A stretch of 64,000 nt of DNA, taken from NCBI RefSeq assembly GCF_900111375.1, contig NZ_FOHB01000010.1, positions 62,001 to 126,000 on the forward strand, in the 5' to 3' direction. The stretch is from Pedococcus cremeus. GTDB lineage: Bacteria; Actinomycetota; Actinomycetes; Actinomycetales; Dermatophilaceae. This document shows positions 39,609-47,605 of the stretch, piece by piece (the first letter of the stretch is position 1; each line of letters starts with the position of its first letter). The notes beneath the pieces were generated by a model, which was given only the letters and a program-made list of their open reading frames with translations, had not been told where the DNA came from and did not search any database. The translations under genes and the position numbers were made by a program.

Positions 39609-40943
39609 GTGACCCCCGCCCTCCGCCTGTCCGGTGCCGCCTGGCGTGCCGTCTGCCGCTGGCCCGCCGGCGCACGGTGGGGGCTGGCGGTGGCCCTGGT
39701 GCTGCTCGCCTCCGTGCCGGTCGTGCTGCGCTACCTCGTCTACTGGCCCATCGACCAGTGGCAGGTCGACGTCGAGGTCTACCGCGAGGCCGGGGTCTCC
39801 ATCCTCACCGGCCGTCCGGTCTACTCGGCGATGACCGAGGCGCCGCAGCTGCTGCCGTTCACCTACCCGCCCTTCGCCGCCGTGCTCGCGATCCCCCTCG
39901 CCTTAGTGCCGTTCGGGGTGGTCGGCTGGCTGTGGACCGCCGCCCAGGTCGCCGCCACCACGGCGATCGTCTGGTATGCCGGGTGGCGCCTCATCCACCG
40001 CACCGGCACCGGGCTGCCGATCGCCCTCGCGCTGCTCACGGCCCCCATGCTGTGGCTGCACCCGGTGTCGGACGGCATCCGGTTCGGGCAGGTCAACGCC
40101 TTCATGGTGCTCGCCTGCCTGATGGACCTGCGCCGGCCGCGTCCGGGCGTGCTGCGCCGCGTGCCGCCCGGTGTCCTCGTCGGCCTGGCCATGTCGATCA
40201 AGCTGACGCCCGGTGTCTTCGTCGTGCACTACCTCGTCAACCGGCGCTGGCGGGAGGCCGCGACCGCCGTCGGCACCGCCGTCGCGGTCACGCTGGGCAG
40301 CTGGGTGCTGCTGCCGGAGGCGTCGTTCGCGTTCTGGGGCGGCGCGCTGCAGGACCCGAGCCGGCTGGGCCCCAACATGGGCACCTCCAACCAGAGCCTG
40401 CGCGGTTTCCTCCTGCGGGTCGGCCCCGACGGCACCGCCGGCACGGTGCTGTGGCTGGCCTGCGTGGCCGTCGTCGGGGTCATCGGCTTCCACCTCGCCC
40501 GCCGCGCCTACCTCGCCGGCGACTCGATCAGCGAGGTCGCGGTCGTCGGGCTGATGGCGTGCCTGCTCTCGCCGGTCGCGTGGATCCACCACCTGCACTG
40601 GATGGTCGTCGTCGTCTTCGCGGTGCTCGGCTCCGACCCGCTGCGCGACCGGAAGCGACTGCTCGCAGCAGCGGTGCTGACCGGCTGGTTCCTGTGCCGG
40701 ATGCCGTGGTGGGGCATCAGCTGGCTCAACCAGCCGACCTGGCCAGAGCTCCCCGGCCGGATGCTGCAGAACGCCGACACGTTCGGCTCGCTGCTGGCCC
40801 TGACCCTGGTCGGGTGGTCGTTGAGCCGCACCATCCCGCTGCGGGCCCACGGCCACCCGCACCCCCACGCCCACCCCCACGAGCACCCCCACGAGCACCC
40901 CCACGAGCACCCCGAAGGCAGGGCAGCGGTCAGCCGCCGATGA
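39609..40943 (+). CDS. GT87 (DUF2029) mannosyltransferase-like membrane enzyme
   Basis: A 444-residue GT-C enzyme from GTG 39609. VYWPIDQWQVDVEVYREAG with YSAMTEAPQLLPFTYPPFAAVLAIPLAL is the diagnostic DUF2029 start, with the Asp needed for catalysis. About ten membrane segments follow (VLVGLAMSIKLTPGVFVVHYLV, VVGLMACLLSPVAWIHHLHWMVVVVFAVL). Actinobacterial relatives add mannose or arabinose to phosphatidylinositol mannosides and lipoglycans. The C-terminus is exceptional, a His-Pro-His-Glu repeat (HPHEHPHEHPHEHPEG) encoded by a 12-bp tandem repeat. It sits 14 bases into the convergent TMEM165 gene. Confidence 0.85.
   Translation: MTPALRLSGAAWRAVCRWPAGARWGLAVALVLLASVPVVLRYLVYWPIDQWQVDVEVYREAGVSILTGRPVYSAMTEAPQLLPFTYPPFAAVLAIPLALVPFGVVGWLWTAAQVAATTAIVWYAGWRLIHRTGTGLPIALALLTAPMLWLHPVSDGIRFGQVNAFMVLACLMDLRRPRPGVLRRVPPGVLVGLAMSIKLTPGVFVVHYLVNRRWREAATAVGTAVAVTLGSWVLLPEASFAFWGGALQDPSRLGPNMGTSNQSLRGFLLRVGPDGTAGTVLWLACVAVVGVIGFHLARRAYLAGDSISEVAVVGLMACLLSPVAWIHHLHWMVVVVFAVLGSDPLRDRKRLLAAAVLTGWFLCRMPWWGISWLNQPTWPELPGRMLQNADTFGSLLALTLVGWSLSRTIPLRAHGHPHPHAHPHEHPHEHPHEHPEGRAAVSRR
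40872..40913 (+). repeat. 12-bp repeat coding a His-Pro tail
   Basis: CACCCCCACGAG is repeated three times (40872-40883, 40884-40895, 40896-40907) plus half a unit. Together with the upstream HGHPHPHAHP it makes a His-rich cytoplasmic or extracytoplasmic tail of the GT87 protein, a likely metal-binding stretch. Confidence 0.85.
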
Positions 40944-41550
40944 CGCCGGCGATCTCCAGCACGGTGAGCAGGGCGATCAAGAGGCAGACCCCACCGCCGA
41001 CCCGCCGGATGGTCGACAGGTGGATGCGCGTCAGCAGCGCACGCCCGAGCAGGGCACCGAGTGCGGAGACGGCCGCGAGCGCGGCGAACGCACCGACGAA
41101 GACCGAGAGCGGCTCCTGGTAGCGCAGCACCATCGACGCGGTGAACAGCTGCGACAGGTCGCCCCACTCCGCGAGGAAGAGCACGAGGAAGCTGGTGCCG
41201 ACCGCCTTCAGCCCGGTCGCGGTGGCCGCACCCTTGTGCGAGAACTCCTCCTCGGTCTCCTTCTCCTCCTCGTCGGCGCTGCCCGCGCCCTTGATGAGGA
41301 TGACGCCGCCGACGAGGAACATCAGCGCCGCCACGACCTGCACCGGCGTGCGGGGCAGCTGCGCGAGCACGCCGCCGACGAGCACCGCCACGAGGGTCTG
41401 CACGAGGAACGCCGCGGTGACCCCGACCCACACCAGCAGCGGCCGGAACCGCGTGGCGAGCACGAGCGTGGCGATGAACGTCTTGTCGGGCAGCTCGACC
41501 ACGAAGATGGTCGCGAAGACGACCGCTGCCACTGCGAGGGTGAATTCCAT
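40930..41550 (-). CDS. TMEM165/Gdt1-family cation transporter
   Basis: A 206-residue membrane protein from ATG 41550. Both signature motifs of the UPF0016/TMEM165 family are present: VVELPDKTFIATLVL near residue 18 and LAEWGDLSQLFTA near 130. Six membrane segments are expected, with an acidic EEEKETEEE loop between the halves. Known members move Mn or Ca, often against protons. A GT cluster next door is suggestive, because GT2 and some envelope glycosyltransferases need Mn or Mg. Confidence 0.92.
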   Translation of the reverse strand: MEFTLAVAAVVFATIFVVELPDKTFIATLVLATRFRPLLVWVGVTAAFLVQTLVAVLVGGVLAQLPRTPVQVVAALMFLVGGVILIKGAGSADEEEKETEEEFSHKGAATATGLKAVGTSFLVLFLAEWGDLSQLFTASMVLRYQEPLSVFVGAFAALAAVSALGALLGRALLTRIHLSTIRRVGGGVCLLIALLTVLEIAGVIGG

Positions 41551-41593
41551 GTCGGCGCGACCCTATCCAGCACCTGTTGCATAGGCTTCACGC

Positions 41594-42022
41594 GTGCACC
41601 TTTCGGACACCACCGCGACCCTGCTCGGTTTCGGCGTGGGTGTCCTCGTCGTGCTCCTCGTCGCCGGTCTCGCCGTGCTGCTCGTGCGCGTGAACCGTCT
41701 CTCCGACCAGGTGCGCCGGCTGAGCCAGTCGCGACCGGTCGGCGCGGGCGACCTCGCGGCCCTGCGCTCCGACCTCGAGCAGGCGCTGCGGCACGTGGCC
41801 GTCGTCCGGTACGACGCCTTCGGCGACATGGGCGGCCGGCTCTCCTTCAGCGCCGCGGTGGTCGACGACCACGGCGACGGGCTCGTCTTCAGCACGATCC
41901 ACGCCCGCGGCGAGTCGCGCACCTACGCCAAGGGCGTCGTCGGCGGCTCCAGCGACGCCACCCTGACCCCGGAGGAGCAGCAGGCGCTCGCCGCTGCCCG
42001 CACCGGCTCACGAAAGGCCTGA
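41594..42022 (+). CDS. DUF4446 family protein
   Basis: A 142-residue protein with one N-terminal membrane segment (LLGFGVGVLVVLLVAGLAVLLV) and a short coiled region (LSDQVRRLSQSRP). HVAVVRYDAFGDMGGRLSFSAAVVDDHGDGLVFSTIHARGESRTYAKGV then matches DUF4446, a small beta domain of unknown function found in Firmicutes and Actinobacteria. It ends two bases before the pheA start, so it is coupled with pheA, an arrangement I believe is common in actinobacteria. Confidence 0.9.
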   Translation: MHLSDTTATLLGFGVGVLVVLLVAGLAVLLVRVNRLSDQVRRLSQSRPVGAGDLAALRSDLEQALRHVAVVRYDAFGDMGGRLSFSAAVVDDHGDGLVFSTIHARGESRTYAKGVVGGSSDATLTPEEQQALAAARTGSRKA

Positions 42023-42024
42023 CC

Positions 42025-42996
42025 GTGTCCCCCGCCGTGCCTCCTGCCCTGTCCCTCGACGGGGCCACCACCCGCTACGGCTACCTCGGGCCCGAGGGCA
42101 CCTTCACCCAGATGGCCCTGCACGCCTGGGGCGCGGCCCGCGACGCGGTGCACCACCCCTTCGGCTCGGTCGACGCGGCGCTCGGTGCGCTGCGCTCCGG
42201 AGAGATCGACGCGGCCATGGTGCCGATCGAGAACTCCGTCGAGGGCGGCGTCAGCGCCACCCTCGACGCGCTCGCCAGCGGCGAGCCGCTCGTGGTGGTG
42301 GGCGAGGTGCTCGTCCCGATCACCTTCGTGCTCGCCGCACGGCCCGGTATGCCGCTGGCGGACGTCCGCGCGGTCGGCACCCACAGCCACGCCTGGGCCC
42401 AGGTGCGCGGCTGGATGGGCACCCACCTGCCGCACGCGGCATACGTGCCCACCCTCTCGACGGCGGCCGCGGCGGCGGGGCTGAGCGAGGACGGCTCGGC
42501 GGCCTACGACGCGGCCGTCTGCGCCCCCGTGGCCGCGGCCAACCACGGGCTCGAGGTGCTCGCCGAGGACATCGGCGACATGAGCTCGGCGGTGACCCGG
42601 TTCGTGCTCGTCGCCAAGCCGGGGACGCTGCCCGAGCGCACCGGCGCCGACAAGACGACCCTCGTGCTCTACCAGCGCGACGACCACCCGGGCGGCCTGC
42701 TCGAGCTGCTCGAGCAGTTCGCCGTGCGGGGGATCAACATGTCGCGCCTGGAGTCGCGGCCGACGAAGGAGTCGATGGGCCGCTACTGCTTCTCGATCGA
42801 CATCGAGGGGCACGTGCTCGACGAGCGGGTGGGCGAGGCGCTGATGGGCCTGAAGCGGGTCTGCGCCGAGGTGCGCTTCCTCGGCTCCTACCCACGGGCC
42901 GACGGCACCGAGGTGCGGGTGTCGGACTCCACCACTGACGAGTCGTTCACCGACGCGCGGGCCTGGCTGCACAGCCTGCGCGGGCTCCCCGGCTGA
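42025..42996 (+). CDS. pheA: Prephenate dehydratase PheA
   Basis: A 323-residue enzyme from GTG 42025. YGYLGPEGTFTQMALHAWG opens the catalytic domain, IDAAMVPIENSVEGGVSATLDAL is the active-site pair of strands, and AVTRFVLVAKPG closes it. The ACT domain follows (HPGGLLELLEQFAVRGINMSRLESRPTKESMGRYCF), the phenylalanine site that gives feedback inhibition. It converts prephenate to phenylpyruvate. It lies directly after DUF4446 and 8.4 kb from serS, between which eleven mostly membrane-related genes lie. Confidence 0.95.
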   Translation: MSPAVPPALSLDGATTRYGYLGPEGTFTQMALHAWGAARDAVHHPFGSVDAALGALRSGEIDAAMVPIENSVEGGVSATLDALASGEPLVVVGEVLVPITFVLAARPGMPLADVRAVGTHSHAWAQVRGWMGTHLPHAAYVPTLSTAAAAAGLSEDGSAAYDAAVCAPVAAANHGLEVLAEDIGDMSSAVTRFVLVAKPGTLPERTGADKTTLVLYQRDDHPGGLLELLEQFAVRGINMSRLESRPTKESMGRYCFSIDIEGHVLDERVGEALMGLKRVCAEVRFLGSYPRADGTEVRVSDSTTDESFTDARAWLHSLRGLPG

Positions 42997-43036
42997 GCCG
43001 CGGGCCGCGGGTGACCGAACGCACTCCGGACCGGAG

Positions 43037-43068
43037 TTGACGCGACCCCTTAGGGAAGCCTTACCTTG
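43037..43068 (+). promoter_or_regulatory. efeU promoter with IdeR/DtxR-like iron box
   Basis: TTGACG at 43037-43042 suits a -35 element, and TTACCT at 43061-43066 is an acceptable -10 at 18-base spacing. Between and over them lies TTAGGGAAGCCTTACCTTG (43050-43068), matching 14 of 19 positions of the IdeR/DtxR consensus (TTAGGTTAGSCTAACCTAA). An iron-loaded repressor there would block the promoter. CTCCGG-A-CCGGAG (43024-43036) immediately upstream is another small palindrome. Confidence 0.7.
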
Positions 43069-43111
43069 ATCTTGATTACGCAACGCCTCCGTTTCCGAAA
43101 TCAGGTCATCC

Positions 43112-43969
43112 ATGCTCGTCAGCAACGCCCTCATCGGTCTCCGCGAAGGCCTCGAGGCCGCCCTGGTCGTCGTCATCCTGGTGGCGTTCCTCGTCAAGAC
43201 CGACCGCCGGTGGGCGCTGCGCTGGGTGTGGGCCGGGGTGGGTGTCGCGGTCGCCCTGTCGGTGGGCCTCGGCGCCGTGCTGACCTACGGCACCCGCCAG
43301 CTGTCGTTCCAGACGCAGGAGCTCGTCGGCGGGAGCGCCTCCATCATCGCCGTGGCCTTCGTGACCGGCATGGTCTTCTGGATGCGCTCCGCCTCGCGCA
43401 CCATCTCCGGTGAGCTGAAGGGCAAGCTCGACAAGGCCATCGACGTCGGCCCGTGGGCGGTCGCCCTGGTCGGCTTCCTCGGCGTCGGCCGCGAGGGCCT
43501 CGAGACGGCCATCTTCTTCTACGCCACCGCCCAGGCCGCCGGCACCGGCACGGTGCAGCCGCTCATCGGCTGGGTGGTCGGCCTCGGCGCCGCCATCGCG
43601 CTCGGCGTGGCGATCTACCAGGGCGCCGTGCGCATCAACCTGGCGAAGTTCTTCCGCTACACCGGCGTGCTGCTCGTCTTCGTCGCCGGCGGCATCCTCG
43701 CCTACGGCATCCACGACCTGCAGGAGGCCGCGCTCCTGCCCGGCCTGCACGCGCTCGCCTTCGACGTCAGCAGCACCGTCGACCCCGGCTCCTGGTACGC
43801 CACCCTGCTCAAGGGCATCTTCAACTTCACGCCGGCCACCACCGTGCTGCAGGCGATCGCCTGGGTCGCCTACGTGGGCATCGTGCTCACGCTCTTCCTG
43901 CGGCCCCAGCGTCCACAGCGCCCGCAGCCGGCGCGCGCAGCCGAGCCCAGCGCCGCGCAGGCCGCCTGA
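43112..43969 (+). CDS. efeU: FTR1-family iron permease EfeU
   Basis: A 285-residue membrane protein from ATG 43112. Two REGLE motifs, GLREGLEAALVV (residues 10-21) and GVGREGLETAIFF (around 127), form the Fe-binding pair of the FTR1/OFeT family. About seven membrane segments are visible, ending with LQAIAWVAYVGIVLTLFL. It imports iron after ferrous iron is oxidised or handed over by an EfeO-type protein. The upstream IdeR-like box predicts induction under iron limitation. The next gene is a cupredoxin-only EfeO-like lipoprotein. Confidence 0.92.
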   Translation: MLVSNALIGLREGLEAALVVVILVAFLVKTDRRWALRWVWAGVGVAVALSVGLGAVLTYGTRQLSFQTQELVGGSASIIAVAFVTGMVFWMRSASRTISGELKGKLDKAIDVGPWAVALVGFLGVGREGLETAIFFYATAQAAGTGTVQPLIGWVVGLGAAIALGVAIYQGAVRINLAKFFRYTGVLLVFVAGGILAYGIHDLQEAALLPGLHALAFDVSSTVDPGSWYATLLKGIFNFTPATTVLQAIAWVAYVGIVLTLFLRPQRPQRPQPARAAEPSAAQAA

Positions 43970-44031
43970 CCTCGCTTCCGTTCGTCGTCCCTGGTCGCGC
44001 TCGCCGCGGCACCCCCTCCCAAGGAGCACTC

Positions 44032-44433
44032 ATGCGCATCACCCCTGCCCCCGCAGCTGTCGGGGCGGCCCTCCTGCTGGGCCTCACCGCCTGCGGCGGC
44101 TCGGACTCAGGTGAGGGCGCGAAGGGCTCGGGCGGCTCGGCGGCCACGTCCGGGGCGGTCGTGGTCGAGGCGACCGACACCGAGTGCAGGGTCTCGCGCA
44201 CCACCTCGGCCGCCGGGACGGTGGAGTTCCAGGTGTCCAACAAGGGCACGCAGGTCAACGAGTTCTACATCTACGCCAAGGACGGCCGCGTGCTGGGCGA
44301 GGTCGAGAACATCACCCCCGGCCTGAGCCGCACCCTCAAGGTCGAGCTCTCGCAGCCCGGCACCTACGAGACCGCCTGCAAGCCCGGCATGAAGGGCGAC
44401 GGCATCCGCGCGGACTTCACCGTCACCGGCTAG
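44032..44433 (+). CDS. EfeO-like cupredoxin lipoprotein (no M75 domain)
   Basis: A 133-residue protein from ATG 44032, after AAGGAG. GAALLLGLTACGG is a lipobox with Cys at about residue 21, so it is anchored outside the membrane. VVVEATDTECRVSRTTSAAGTVEFQVSNKGTQVNEFYIYAKDGRVLGEVENITPG and YETACKPGMKGDGIRADFTV are the EfeO cupredoxin domain, with Cys and Met as metal ligands. Full EfeO is about three times longer because of an M75 peptidase-like domain; here a stop follows at once. No efeB lies nearby. It may hand Fe or Cu to EfeU. Confidence 0.85.
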   Translation: MRITPAPAAVGAALLLGLTACGGSDSGEGAKGSGGSAATSGAVVVEATDTECRVSRTTSAAGTVEFQVSNKGTQVNEFYIYAKDGRVLGEVENITPGLSRTLKVELSQPGTYETACKPGMKGDGIRADFTVTG

Positions 44434-44475
44434 CCGGGGCAGGGCGCCCCGGCTGGGCGGCGGTCACGTCAGCGG

Positions 44476-45174
44476 TCAGGTCAGGGCGGGGGCCTTCTCC
44501 CGCGTCGACAGCTTCCCGGCCTCGCGGGCGCGGTGGCGGTACCAGCCGTAGGCGAGCAGGGCGCACAGCAGGCCGTTGAGCATGCCGACCGCCACGTCGG
44601 TGACGTGGTGCATCCCGCGGTAGAGCCGCGCGTAGGTCACCAGGAGCGGCACGAGCAGGCACACGACGGTGACGCTCCAGCGCAGCCAGGCGTGCTCGAT
44701 GCGGCTGGCGAGAAGGACGAAGGAGAGGTAGAGGGCCGTCGAGGCCCCGACGTGGCCGCTGGGGTAGCTCGAGGTCGGCGGCGCGGGGTCGAGGTGGGAC
44801 ACCTTCGGCCGGGGGCGCCCGACGACGTTGGCGGCGATCACGAAGATGGTCGCCTGCAGGGAGATGGCGATGAGCGGCACGAGGGAGAAGAGCCAGTCGC
44901 GCGTCCGCCAGAGCAGGACCGCGGTGACCAGGACGCAGACCCCGATGACGATCTCGGTGTTGCCCATGTGGGACCACACCATCGTGATGGTGTTCCACGT
45001 CGAGGAACGCTGCCCGGCGAGGTCCTTGTTGACGACCTCCTCCTCGCGGGAGAAGCCGATGAGGGGGCCCGTGAGGGCGTAGCCGAACCCGACGATCAGC
45101 CCCCAGATGACTATGCCTGGGCCGACGGCCCGGGTGATGAGGTCACGGCCGTCTTCCCTATGAACCCGATCCAT
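44476..45174 (-). CDS. PAP2-family phosphatase (second of pair)
   Basis: A 232-residue membrane enzyme from ATG 45174. FVIAANVVGRPRPKVSHLD (KX6RP-like), TSSYPSGHVGASTALY (PSGH) and YARLYRGMHHVTDVAVG (SRX5HxxxD-like) are the three PAP2 motifs, separated by membrane segments. It would remove phosphate from lipids such as phosphatidate or undecaprenyl diphosphate. Its first 21 codons overlap the last 64 bases of the upstream PAP2 gene in another frame, an unusual amount, and no good ribosome site precedes the ATG. Confidence 0.83.
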   Translation of the reverse strand: MDRVHREDGRDLITRAVGPGIVIWGLIVGFGYALTGPLIGFSREEEVVNKDLAGQRSSTWNTITMVWSHMGNTEIVIGVCVLVTAVLLWRTRDWLFSLVPLIAISLQATIFVIAANVVGRPRPKVSHLDPAPPTSSYPSGHVGASTALYLSFVLLASRIEHAWLRWSVTVVCLLVPLLVTYARLYRGMHHVTDVAVGMLNGLLCALLAYGWYRHRAREAGKLSTREKAPALT

Positions 45175-45839
45175 GAGGAGAAGGTAATCCCAATTCCGAG
45201 CAGAACGCCTGCCAGAACGTCGCTGGGGAAGTGCGCGCCGAGGAACATCCGGTCGGCACCGACCAGCAGAACCAGGGCCGTGGCCACCCCGACGGCGACC
45301 TTGCGCGCCGTCCGGGACAGCAGCGGCCAGAGCACGAACACCATGACGGTGGCGAAGACGGTGACGTTGAGCGCGTGGCCCGAGGGGAACGAGTAGCCCG
45401 GCGCGTGGGAGACCGGGTCGGCCACGACGGGGCGCGCCCGCTGCACGAGCAGCTTGCTGGCGTAGCCGACGAACCACCCCACCATCAGGGTCGCGAAGCC
45501 CCACAGGGCCCGGTTGCGGAGGTCCTTGGCCAGCCAGGCCCAGAGGCAGACCAGCGTCCCGAGCGCCATCAGCCACTTGGGCTGCGACACCTCCTGCACG
45601 AAGACGAAGAAGCCCACCAGGTGGTGCGACCGGGTGAAGTCCGTGGCGCGGCGGATGACCGCGTTGTCGAAGCTGATGAGCGGGTTGAACTGCTCCCGGA
45701 TGAGCAGGGCGAGCAGGGTGACCGGAAGAGCCGCTGCCAGCGCCAGCGCGACCGCCCGCAGGGCGCGCACCCCGCGCGAGGGCCGCTCGGCGTCGGACCT
45801 GGGCGCCGTCGCAGCGGCTGCCGAACGCGGCGCGCTCAC
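45111..45839 (-). CDS. PAP2-family phosphatase (first of pair)
   Basis: A 242-residue membrane protein with GTG start at 45839, overlapping the DGK stop by one base (TAGTG). YASKLLVQRARPVVADPVSH, GYSFPSGHALNVTVFATVMV and DRMFLGAHFPSDVLAGVLLG are the PAP2 motifs; the third reads FLGAHFPSD, with the His and Asp kept. Coupled to diacylglycerol kinase, it is well placed to hydrolyse phosphatidate or a related lipid phosphate. Confidence 0.87.
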   Translation of the reverse strand: MSAPRSAAAATAPRSDAERPSRGVRALRAVALALAAALPVTLLALLIREQFNPLISFDNAVIRRATDFTRSHHLVGFFVFVQEVSQPKWLMALGTLVCLWAWLAKDLRNRALWGFATLMVGWFVGYASKLLVQRARPVVADPVSHAPGYSFPSGHALNVTVFATVMVFVLWPLLSRTARKVAVGVATALVLLVGADRMFLGAHFPSDVLAGVLLGIGITFSSWIGFIGKTAVTSSPGPSAQA

Positions 45840-46954
45840 TACTCCACCGCCCCGACACGCACGATGAGCGAGAGCGGCACCACCTCGGCGCTGATCGCCC
45901 GAGCCTCTCCGATGGGGTCTCCGTCGAGCTGGACCTCCTGCGGGCGGTCTGCCCGGACCTCCACACCGGTGGTGGTGTAGTGGTCGACGCGGGGGTGGCC
46001 CCGGCGGCGGCGGGAGGCCAACCGGGCAGCCACGGCGGCCCAGCCGGCGATCCCCTGCGGGGAGAGCGCCACGACGTCGAGCTTGCCGTCGTCGACCTCG
46101 GCCTCCGGCATGAGCACGAGCCCGCCGAGGAGCTTGCCGCAGTTGCCGACGACCACGGTGCGCGTGCGCCGGCTGAACTCGTCGCCCTCGGCGGTCTTCA
46201 CGCGCACCTTGAACCGCGGGCCGCGCAGGTTGCGCGCGCCGGACACGACATAGGCGGGCCAGCCGACCTTGGCCTTGAGCTTCTCGGGGGCGCCGGCCAT
46301 GATCGCCGCGTCGAACCCGAGGCCGGCCATGACGAGGAAGATGTGCTTCTCGGGACGCTCGTGCTCCCCGGACGCGTCGACCGTGAGCCGGCCGACGTCG
46401 ACGCGCTTGTTCTGGCCGGTCAGCGCCACCCGCAGGGCGTCCTCGAGGGAGTCCACGGGCAGCTCGAGGTTGCGGGCGAGCAGGTTTCCCGTGCCGCCGG
46501 GCAGCAGGCCCATGGGCGTCTCGGTGCCGACGAGGGCCTCGCCCACCGCGCGCACCGTGCCGTCACCGCCGAGGGCGCACACCACGGTGACGCCCTTCTC
46601 GAGCGCCTGGTGGGCCTGGCCGGTGCCGGTGTCCTTGGCCGTGGTCTCGATGAAGAGCGGCTCCTCCCAGCCGAGCTCGCTGCACACGCCGCTGATGCGG
46701 CGCTGCACCGCGGGGAGGTCCTCGAACTTGGTCGGGTTGACGATGATGGCCGCCTGGCGGCGCGATGTCTCAGTCTGCACGTGGCCCTCCGGGCGGAACT
46801 CGTTGCGGTGGGGGCGGCGGCGCCAGCTGCGACGGCCACGGTGGGCACCGGAGGCTGCTGCCTTCCGGGACGAGGCGGAGGCGACGAGCAACGCCAGGGC
46901 CAGCACCACGATGATGGCGCCGATCGCGATCCACCCAGCGTTCTCCTGAAGCAC
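45839..46954 (-). CDS. Diacylglycerol kinase-family lipid kinase
   Basis: A 371-residue protein with one N-terminal membrane segment (WIAIGAIIVVLALALLVASA), then a DGKc catalytic domain. AAIIVNPTKFEDLPAVQR, VVCALGGDGTVRAVGEALVGTETPMGLLPGGTGNLLARNL (GGDGT and GGTGN) and GFDAAIMAGAPEKLKAKVGWPAYVV are diagnostic. It phosphorylates diacylglycerol or a related lipid alcohol at the membrane. With two PAP2 genes overlapping downstream, the operon could run a kinase/phosphatase cycle on the same lipid, or recycle undecaprenol. Confidence 0.9.
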   Translation of the reverse strand: MLQENAGWIAIGAIIVVLALALLVASASSRKAAASGAHRGRRSWRRRPHRNEFRPEGHVQTETSRRQAAIIVNPTKFEDLPAVQRRISGVCSELGWEEPLFIETTAKDTGTGQAHQALEKGVTVVCALGGDGTVRAVGEALVGTETPMGLLPGGTGNLLARNLELPVDSLEDALRVALTGQNKRVDVGRLTVDASGEHERPEKHIFLVMAGLGFDAAIMAGAPEKLKAKVGWPAYVVSGARNLRGPRFKVRVKTAEGDEFSRRTRTVVVGNCGKLLGGLVLMPEAEVDDGKLDVVALSPQGIAGWAAVAARLASRRRRGHPRVDHYTTTGVEVRADRPQEVQLDGDPIGEARAISAEVVPLSLIVRVGAVE

Positions 46955-47004
46955 AGCGCGACGGTACCCGACAGTAGCGGTGCACGCGCCGCCACGCCTG
47001 CCGG

Positions 47005-47511
47005 TCAGACGGCGCGCTGGTAGGCCAGCAGGTCGACTCCCGGCACCGGCTCCCAGTCGCGCCCGGGGTCGCGCACGAAGCCGAGGCGCTCGTAGACCCG
47101 GTGGGCCGGCAGCATCGACGGCTGCGTCGACATCACCAGCCCGTGCAGCCCGAGCTCCCGGGCGCGCTCGATGCAGTGGCGAACCAGGGCCTCGCCCACC
47201 CCCCGGCCGCGCGCCGCGTGGGCGACCGCGAGCATGCGGAACTCACCCTCCTGCGGCCCGGCCAGCTCGGCGTAGCCGCTGCCCGGGGCGGCGAACGTCA
47301 CCGACCCCAGCACGCGGCCCGACTCCTCCTCGACAGCCACCCAGAGCTCGCCCTCGCGGTCGCGCGAGGCGGCGTCGGCCAGCACCGCGGCATACGGCAT
47401 CCCGGCCGGGAGGTGACCGTCGTCGACGTAGGCGCGCACGGTCAGCTCGCCGACCGCGGCGTAGTCGTCGGGGGTGGCGCGGCGGACGGTCCAGGGGAGG
47501 GAGTCGGGCAT
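47005..47511 (-). CDS. GNAT-family N-acetyltransferase
   Basis: A 168-residue acetyltransferase. ATG 47511 (MPDSLPWTVRRATPDDY) is chosen; ATG 47520 is also in frame. Motif A reads FRMLAVAHAARGRGVGEALVRHCIERARELG (acetyl-CoA loop RGRGVGEA), and motif B is HRVYERLGFVRD. The substrate is unknown. It is divergent from the cation/proton antiporter gene, with 94 bases between the starts. Confidence 0.88.
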   Translation of the reverse strand: MPDSLPWTVRRATPDDYAAVGELTVRAYVDDGHLPAGMPYAAVLADAASRDREGELWVAVEEESGRVLGSVTFAAPGSGYAELAGPQEGEFRMLAVAHAARGRGVGEALVRHCIERARELGLHGLVMSTQPSMLPAHRVYERLGFVRDPGRDWEPVPGVDLLAYQRAV

Positions 47512-47605
47512 GCCCGTCATTCTGCTCGCCATCCCGCTGGTCATCCTGTTCGTGACCGTGTCCGGCGGCCGCGCGACGGCCGTGGAGCGGTGGGACAGTG
47601 GGCAC

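Noticed and set aside
40860-40913. CRISPR-like direct repeats in the CAC-CCC run
   Set aside because: Units are 12 bp, contiguous and in frame inside a coding sequence, with no spacers.
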